From assembly GCA_964621755.1 (NCBI GenBank), contig CAZUPI010000004.1, forward strand, positions 1-64,000: a stretch of 64,000 nucleotides of DNA, in the 5' to 3' direction. Positions within the stretch are counted from its first letter, which is position 1, and each line of letters starts with the position of its first letter. Below are positions 58,868 through 64,000 of the stretch, piece by piece. The notes below the pieces were generated by a model. It worked only from the letters and a program-made list of their open reading frames with translations, ran no database searches and had not been told where the DNA came from. The translations under genes and the position numbers were made by a program. The stretch comes from UMGS1696 sp964621755. GTDB taxonomy: Bacteria > Bacillota > Clostridia > Oscillospirales > CAG-272.

Positions 58868-60127
58868 TTGAAGCTTGTTAAAAAAATATCGATTTTTATA
58901 TCATTTTTGCTAATGCTTCAGGTGATGACGGCATGTGCCGCGCCGGAAGCAGACGTGCCATCTGATGAGAGCGATACCGCGTCTGCGGAGGCGGACTCAT
59001 CCAGAAGCAACCATGAGATTCTCAGCGATTATGAAAAGATTGAAATTTCCGGAGAACACGACGTGCGAATCCTGTTTGTCAACGCGGGGCGTGCGGATTC
59101 CATCATCATCGAGGCGGACGGGCTGTATTACGTGATTGATACGGGGGAGGTCACCTCGGTACCGAAAATCAACGCCGCGCTGGAGTATATGGATGTGGAC
59201 AAAATCGAGGCGGTATTTCTGACGCATTCCGACGACGACCATGTCAGCGGTCTCTCAACGCTGTCAGAACTGTGGGATATCGGCGCGTGCTACACGGCGG
59301 CTATCGCAATTGAGATGACGAAAATCCAGAATATCATAGCGCGGTCCTCCCTAGAGCAGACCATGCTGGAACCGGGTTCCGTTGTCGAGGTGTCGGAGGG
59401 GTTGTATTTTGAAGTGCTCGGTCCGATAGAGTACAATCCCCTTGAAGACAACGACAACTCGTTGGTGCTTCGCATGACGGTAAACGGTGTGACGATACTC
59501 TTTGCCGGAGATATGCAGTATGACGAAGAAAAAACGCTGATGCGCGCCGGATACGACCTGCGGTGCGATATCCTGAAGGTGGGAAATCACGGCAATAAGG
59601 ATGCGACCTCCGTATCCTTCCTGGCGGAAACGTCGCCGGATTACGCAATCATCATCACAGACCGCTCGGTCGACAGCGGTACCGCACACAAAAGCGTGCA
59701 AAAGGGACTCAAAGATATAGGCGCAGAAATATACATCACAGACGAATACGACATCGGCCTCCTCGTCAAAATCTCACACAGCGGAAAAATCAGTTTCGAC
59801 AATGCCAAAGTCAAGGACGAGGGAAGCGACGTGGCCTTTGTCTCAATATCCAAAACCGACCAGGCAGCTGTCATCAAAAATTACGGTGATACAGAAGTCG
59901 ACCTGTCGCGCTGGTTCCTGATATCCGAGCGCGGCGGCGAAATATTCATATTCCCCGACGGCGCGGTCATCGCCCCCGGCGCGGAAATCACAGTCGCCTG
60001 CACCAGCTACAGAAGTACCAAAGACTATATATGGAGCGGTGCGAGTGTCTGGAACAAAAGCAAAGACGACCTCGGAATTCTGGTGAATCGCTGTGGGAAT
60101 ATTGTTGATGAGATGGAGAGTGAGTGA
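58868..60127 (+). CDS. Metallo-beta-lactamase/ComEC-like lipoprotein with lamin-tail domain
   Basis: This 419-residue lipoprotein (signal ending QVMTACAAP) has a ComEC-C-terminal-type metallo-beta-lactamase domain (about 60-315): ILFVNAGRADSIII, LTHSDDDHVSG (HxxDDH variant of HxHxDH), ILFAGDMQYDEEK and KVGNHGNKDATS. A lamin-tail (LTD) beta-sandwich follows (about 320-415; VDLSRWFLISERGGE). ComEC-type MBLs are nucleases or phosphodiesterases; LTD modules often accompany extracellular DNA-processing proteins, so extracellular nuclease activity is plausible. Start codon TTG at 58868, with AGAGG upstream. A terminator hairpin follows. Confidence 0.85.
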   Translation: MKLVKKISIFISFLLMLQVMTACAAPEADVPSDESDTASAEADSSRSNHEILSDYEKIEISGEHDVRILFVNAGRADSIIIEADGLYYVIDTGEVTSVPKINAALEYMDVDKIEAVFLTHSDDDHVSGLSTLSELWDIGACYTAAIAIEMTKIQNIIARSSLEQTMLEPGSVVEVSEGLYFEVLGPIEYNPLEDNDNSLVLRMTVNGVTILFAGDMQYDEEKTLMRAGYDLRCDILKVGNHGNKDATSVSFLAETSPDYAIIITDRSVDSGTAHKSVQKGLKDIGAEIYITDEYDIGLLVKISHSGKISFDNAKVKDEGSDVAFVSISKTDQAAVIKNYGDTEVDLSRWFLISERGGEIFIFPDGAVIAPGAEITVACTSYRSTKDYIWSGASVWNKSKDDLGILVNRCGNIVDEMESE

Positions 60128-60140
60128 TTGGGGGATGCAG

Positions 60141-60168
60141 TGGGGGTACTTTTTCAAAAGTACCCCCA
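60141..60168. terminator. Bidirectional palindrome after the MBL gene
   Basis: TGGGGGTACTTTT pairs with AAAAGTACCCCCA over a two-base loop, followed by ACGTTTTC. A family member lying between convergent genes. Confidence 0.8.
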
Positions 60169-60178
60169 ACGTTTTCCC

Positions 60179-61087
60179 CTATGCCCCCACCATCACCTCA
60201 TAAATCACATCCGCAATCAAAGCATGACCGATTTTGTTGGGATGGGGGTCAATGGCGGACAGGTCGAAGGTATCGCCGGAGTCTACGGGGGAGGCATTAA
60301 TCAGGCGTGCGGCTTTGCCGTCGAAAGCGGTGTATACGTCAGCGATTTGATAGCCGCATTCATCGGACAGCGAGCGGATGATGTCGTCCATTTGGGAGAC
60401 GCAGGTGTCGGATAGGGCAGCGAAGTCAATTGTCATGAGTCCGCCCCAATCGAGCGTGATTTTGACTGCGCCGTAGGGATTGTAGCATGTCATGAAAAGG
60501 ATTTCGCAGTCCTCGTTGTAGGAGCGGATTTTGTCTATCAGTATTGGAATGTCGGTTTGCAGGTCATCCAGTCCTGCGACGATGCTTTCGTTGAATTCTT
60601 TGAATTTTGCTGTGATGTCGTCGCTGGTGAAGGAGGTGGACGGATTGGTCTTGAAGTCGTTGTAGTCTCGGATGAAAGAGGTCGCGCTGTATAAAATGTT
60701 GTTCGCGCCTATGCTTATGGAAACATAGTCTGCGGCGGCGAGCTTTTCGGCAATTTGTTCGTTTGCGTCGATATAGGAAATCAAACCGCCGCTCTTTTGC
60801 CCGTCTACGCCGAAGTTGCACGCCTCACAGAGGATGCCGTCACTTTCGAATTTGTCCGCGATGACCGCTGTGTAGGCTTCAGCGCTCATATTTTCAAGCC
60901 CGTATCCGTGTGCGATCGAGTCGCCAAGAGAAACGTATACAACGCTCTCTGACTCTGAATCGATGTCCGCCGGAATTTCGGTCTCTTCTGCAATCTCCGG
61001 TTCTGCTTCGGGCGTATCGTCTTCGGCACATCCGCTTGCCGCCAAAAGAGTGCAGGCCAGAAGAAGGCATCCGATTATTCTATTCAT
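60179..61087 (-). CDS. SGNH/GDSL-type esterase lipoprotein
   Basis: This 302-residue lipoprotein (signal ending LAASGC) with an acidic linker has SGNH blocks: block I YVSLGDSIAHGYG (nucleophile Ser), block III SISIGANNILY, and block V DPHPNKIGHALIA (Asp and His). It would deacylate or deacetylate extracellular glycans or lipids, and pairs with the GH127 gene just upstream on the same strand. An ATG at 61111 overlaps the GH127 stop (ATGA), so coupled initiation is possible; 61087 gives a cleaner signal peptide. Confidence 0.87.
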   Translation of the reverse strand: MNRIIGCLLLACTLLAASGCAEDDTPEAEPEIAEETEIPADIDSESESVVYVSLGDSIAHGYGLENMSAEAYTAVIADKFESDGILCEACNFGVDGQKSGGLISYIDANEQIAEKLAAADYVSISIGANNILYSATSFIRDYNDFKTNPSTSFTSDDITAKFKEFNESIVAGLDDLQTDIPILIDKIRSYNEDCEILFMTCYNPYGAVKITLDWGGLMTIDFAALSDTCVSQMDDIIRSLSDECGYQIADVYTAFDGKAARLINASPVDSGDTFDLSAIDPHPNKIGHALIADVIYEVMVGA

Positions 61088-61107
61088 TTTTATCTTCACG
61101 ACACACC

Positions 61108-63000
61108 TCATTCTTCGATTATAAAATATACGTGGTACGGCTCGCCATGGATTTCGTACAGCGGACGGAACGAGAATCCACCGACGCGCAGTGTGATTCT
61201 TCCATCCGTTTCGGCTGCCGTTACGGCTGCCGGAATGGCGGGAAGGCGCAGATATTCATTCTCTTTGCCGCACGCCGCCATGACAAACGGGCCGTATAGA
61301 ACCGCTGCCACTTTCATGACCGGCGTTTTGTCAAGGGATTCTGCGGTCGCATCAGGCTTTTGGTCGCCGTGATAGTGTGTATTTTTATTCACCATATACG
61401 CGTCATATTCGCTGAGCAGGTCAGGCAGATGTTCAAGACGCGCCGCGTAGGTGAACCTGACGTCAATGACTAAGGACGCGCCGCCCTTGCATTGAACGAT
61501 CGCATAGCGCCCGCAGGCGTCCGGGACCGTCCCATCCGTTTGAAAGGGATTTCCCTCCTGCCATGCCGGAATCCGCAGCTTTACTGTCAGGTCCCGTGCA
61601 CTTGTAATTTCAATCTTTCCATAGGGCGCAGGGAATTTCATGTCCATCTTTACGGAGATTCCCTCCATGCGCAAGGTCGAGGGGATGTATTGGTTCACAT
61701 AAACGGCGTCACCGTCAAGGAAGTAGATGCAGTCCCCATATTTCACATGGTTTTCCATTCCCGTTCCGTGACAGCAGGTAAAGCTGTGGTAGTCGTCCGT
61801 ATAGTTCTTTTCCACTCCCGGACCAATCGGCAGCATATAGGTGACCCCGTTTGTCATATTCTCTGTGACTGCCGGATTCCGCGACGCCAGAATGTGATTT
61901 ATCAGCCCGCGCTCGATATAATCCATATATTCCGCGGTATTCGGCGCATAGGAATACAATTCTCTTGCAATTTTTATCATATTATAAGTCGCGCAGGTCT
62001 CGCAGTTGGTGTCCCCTTTGATGAAATGCGCCTGCATGTCCGGTTCACGGAAACATTCGCCCTGACCGACTCCGCCGATTGCATACATATGATGCGCGGT
62101 CACGATATCAAAGAAGTTTTTTGCTGCGCGAAGGTAGGACTCCTCCCCGGAGGCGCGATATTCAAGCAGCGCACCCATGATTTGCGGAATATGCTGATTG
62201 GCGTGAAGATTTTTTATCGTATCGACGCCGTCGGCCAGTCCAGGGAAAATATTTGCGTTGTCAAACATCGCCGCCCCTTCGAGAAACGTCCTGTCTCCCG
62301 TAAGAAGCGCAAGTCTCGCAAGGGATTCGTTCATGCCGCCATATTCTCCGGCGATATACATCTTCCACATCTTCGCACGATGCTCCGCTGTAAGCGGGGA
62401 CAAACGACCGCATACCCAGCGTCCGATTCCGATGGCTGCGTCCAGCGCGGGCTCGCTTCCTGCCCGTTCATACGCCTCGATAAACCCAGCAAGCAACTTA
62501 TGCAGCGTGTAATACGGCGCCCAGATTTTCGCATACGGTGTGAACTGCTCGAGCAGCGCAAACTGGTCGGGGGAGTACGCGGACAGAAATCCTTCGCCCC
62601 ACGTGTCCGGATTCCGGCTCCATTTGGATTGACCGCAGTCGTCGGGGGTGCATGCGGTCACAAAATCCTGCGGCGCACCGTGGGATTTCAGCTGTAATTT
62701 CCGCAGTTCTCCTACCATATAGTCGAGCTTGTCCTTGTAGATTTTGCCGTTTGTCGCACTGTATGCCAATGACAGCGCGGAAATGAAGTGCCCGGTGGAA
62801 TGGCCGCGCAGCAGTCCGTCCGGGGAATCCCATCCGTAAATGGGCTCGCAGTCGGGCGTTTCGCCGAAGGCACGGCGGAAGTTGTACAGCATACGGTCAC
62901 AATCCAGTGACGCTAAATATTTGAGGTCCCCCGCAAAATTTGTGGAGAACGCGTTATCACCTTCGATGGTGACGGCGGAAAGGGGAGGATAATATTTCAT
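61108..63000 (-). CDS. Beta-L-arabinofuranosidase (GH127)
   Basis: This 630-residue GH127 (formerly DUF1680) enzyme is a retaining beta-L-arabinofuranosidase that uses a cysteine nucleophile and zinc. The Zn/catalytic set of HypBA1 (Glu338, Cys340, Cys417, Cys418) is matched by Glu334, Cys336, Cys409 and Cys410 (NCETCATYN and FTCCHGTGMEN). It has no signal peptide, so it works inside the cell on imported arabino-oligosaccharides such as those from plant hydroxyproline-rich glycoproteins. AAAGGAG precedes the ATG. The SGNH lipoprotein gene overlaps its end. Confidence 0.93.
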   Translation of the reverse strand: MKYYPPLSAVTIEGDNAFSTNFAGDLKYLASLDCDRMLYNFRRAFGETPDCEPIYGWDSPDGLLRGHSTGHFISALSLAYSATNGKIYKDKLDYMVGELRKLQLKSHGAPQDFVTACTPDDCGQSKWSRNPDTWGEGFLSAYSPDQFALLEQFTPYAKIWAPYYTLHKLLAGFIEAYERAGSEPALDAAIGIGRWVCGRLSPLTAEHRAKMWKMYIAGEYGGMNESLARLALLTGDRTFLEGAAMFDNANIFPGLADGVDTIKNLHANQHIPQIMGALLEYRASGEESYLRAAKNFFDIVTAHHMYAIGGVGQGECFREPDMQAHFIKGDTNCETCATYNMIKIARELYSYAPNTAEYMDYIERGLINHILASRNPAVTENMTNGVTYMLPIGPGVEKNYTDDYHSFTCCHGTGMENHVKYGDCIYFLDGDAVYVNQYIPSTLRMEGISVKMDMKFPAPYGKIEITSARDLTVKLRIPAWQEGNPFQTDGTVPDACGRYAIVQCKGGASLVIDVRFTYAARLEHLPDLLSEYDAYMVNKNTHYHGDQKPDATAESLDKTPVMKVAAVLYGPFVMAACGKENEYLRLPAIPAAVTAAETDGRITLRVGGFSFRPLYEIHGEPYHVYFIIEE

Positions 63001-63099
63001 TGCACGCTCCTTTCAGATTACAATCTTGAATAGAAAAATTATACCATAAGTCAGGGAGATTGTAAAGAGAGGGCTTGACAGGGAAACGTGCGAATGATA

Positions 63100-63128
63100 T
63101 TGACTTTATTTCCCGCGTGTGATAAAAT
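63100..63128 (+). promoter_or_regulatory. Promoter of the flippase gene
   Basis: TTGACT (63100-63105), 17-base spacer, TAAAAT (63123-63128). A hairpin CCGCAG-ATT-CTGCGG (63142-63156) lies just downstream, in the leader. Confidence 0.7.
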
Positions 63129-63197
63129 GAGACACAAGAAACCGCAGATTCTGCGGAAATTGCAAGTTCTGAATTCAAAGTAAGGAGGGTATCTGTT

Positions 63198-64000
63198 CTG
63201 AAAACTTCTGATAAAAAGGGGACGTTTTTGCAGGGAGCGTTCATCCTCACGATTTCTACCGCGTTCGTGAAGCTGGCCGGACTCCTGTTCACCATCCCGA
63301 TTGCCAATATGCTGCACGGCGACGGTATGGGTTATTTTTATGCCGCGTACGATATTTATAATATGCTTGCCGTCCTCGCCTCCGCCGGACTTCCGGTGGC
63401 CGTGTCGAGAATGGTCAGTGAAACACTCGTCTCCGGCAATACCGCCGAAGCGGACCGCATCTATAAAGTCTCCGTCCGGATTTTCACCATCATTGGCGCA
63501 GTCATCGCCGCCGTCATGTTCTTCGGCGCGGACCTCCTCGCCGCACTTATCAAAAATCCGAACGCCGGTATGTCCATCCGCGCTCTGTCCGTCACCGCGT
63601 TCTGCGCATTCGTGATGTCCGCCCTCCGCGGCTACTTCCAGGGACATTCCATTATGAAGTATACCGCCGTGTCGCAGGTCATCGAGGCGTTTGCCAAGCT
63701 CGTCCTCGGCTGCCTGCTCGCTTATGTGCTTCTTAAAACCGAATATGAATATATAGGCGGCTCTGCAGGCGCGATTCTCGGCGTGTCCATCGGCGCAGCG
63801 CTGGCGGTCTTATACCTGCTGTTCAATAAGAAACGTATGGACAAGGCCCAAACTCTCTGCGATATGCCCGTGCGTGCCGATAAGGTCATTATCAAGGAAC
63901 TGTTCAAAATCGCGATTCCCGTATCCCTCGGCGCATCGGTCATGAGCCTTGTTAACCTCATCGATACGACCGTCATCATGCGCATTCTGCAGGACGGGCT
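63198..64000 (+). CDS. MATE/SpoVB-MurJ-like lipid-linked glycan flippase (3' end outside window)
   Basis: This partial protein (267 codons visible) belongs to the polysaccharide-biosynthesis/SpoVB group, which translocates lipid-linked wall precursors in sporulation or exopolysaccharide synthesis. Visible features are GAFILTISTAFVKLAGLLFT, ASAGLPVAVSRMVSE, LRGYFQGHSIMKYTAVSQVI (highly characteristic), YIGGSAGAILGVSIGAALA and a long helical array. The strong AAGGAGG (63183-63189) points to a CTG at 63198. A TTG at 63228 after AAGGGG is the alternative. No ATG or GTG is available nearby. Confidence 0.85.
   Translation, partial: MKTSDKKGTFLQGAFILTISTAFVKLAGLLFTIPIANMLHGDGMGYFYAAYDIYNMLAVLASAGLPVAVSRMVSETLVSGNTAEADRIYKVSVRIFTIIGAVIAAVMFFGADLLAALIKNPNAGMSIRALSVTAFCAFVMSALRGYFQGHSIMKYTAVSQVIEAFAKLVLGCLLAYVLLKTEYEYIGGSAGAILGVSIGAALAVLYLLFNKKRMDKAQTLCDMPVRADKVIIKELFKIAIPVSLGASVMSLVNLIDTTVIMRILQDG

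Noticed and set aside
1..64000. CRISPR arrays
   Set aside because: I saw no regularly spaced repeats; the repeated palindromes are dispersed, variable in stem sequence and single at each site.

Overview
The window looks like a chromosomal segment of a spore-forming, carbohydrate-degrading anaerobe of the class Clostridia. The signs are an ispH-rpsA fusion, a T-box in front of ileS, a tilS-hpt-ftsH operon, HPr with both His15 and Ser46, a CarD regulator, S-layer-homology (SLH) surface proteins, a class B sortase, a SleB-type cortex hydrolase, and textbook TTGACA-N17-TATAAT promoters. Base composition is moderate-to-high GC with AT-rich promoters. GH2 and GH127 enzymes and orphan solute-binding lipoproteins suggest a plant-glycan-rich gut habitat. 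Genus cannot be read from the sequence.

Layout. 1-6.8 kb: 3' part of ispH-rpsA, a GDPD lipoprotein, a GH2 glycosidase, an SLH/ricin/M23 surface protein and a membrane protein. 6.9-10.2 kb (minus strand): a VTT-family membrane protein, a permuted-papain protein, a NodB-like deacetylase and a small protein. 10.3-14.1 kb: an FtsX-type ABC exporter with its own promoter and possible operator, then a methyltransferase. 14.2-16.9 kb: three decayed genes (glycosidase, FAD oxidoreductase, UroD-like) downstream of an intact flavoprotein gene. 19-24.6 kb: a secreted Ig-like protein, a NUDIX hydrolase, coaD, rsmD, uvrC and ptsH. 24.9-28.4 kb: ileS with an isoleucine T-box. 28.4-36 kb: DUF3221-like lipoprotein, Gfo/Idh/MocA oxidoreductase, YqeG, an M24 peptidase, tRNA-Val, a sortase B-rlmA-GT2 operon, SleB. 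36-47.3 kb: the region described next. 47.5-51.1 kb: a sortase-type surface protein, a phage-like lysis cassette, tRNA-Leu, CarD, tRNA-Gln. 51.3-56 kb: ftsH, hpt, tilS and a small membrane protein. 56-64 kb: a TIM-barrel isomerase, a transglutaminase-SLH protein, an MBL-lamin-tail lipoprotein, a GDSL lipoprotein, a GH127 arabinofuranosidase and the start of a SpoVB/MurJ-like flippase.

The most unusual system is the operon at about 37.7-45.7 kb. It encodes its own system II cytochrome c maturation pair (ResB- and CcsA-like). These are followed by a YVTN-propeller/MauG-type di-heme lipoprotein and a 1358-residue secreted protein of the hydrazine synthase alpha (HzsA)-related type with two CxxCH motifs, carbohydrate-binding-like sandwich modules and a C-terminal discoidin domain. 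c-type cytochromes with a dedicated maturation pair are rare in fermentative Clostridia. The operon is flanked by two orphan extracellular solute-binding lipoproteins, one preceded by a perfect operator-like palindrome. This suggests an extracytoplasmic redox system acting at glycans or peroxide, but the substrate cannot be deduced from sequence.

A second window-wide theme is a family of intergenic palindromes. They share an architecture (a G-run, a variable stem, TTTT-loop-AAAA, then a C-run) but differ in stem sequence with compensating changes. They sit at gene ends, and many act as terminators.
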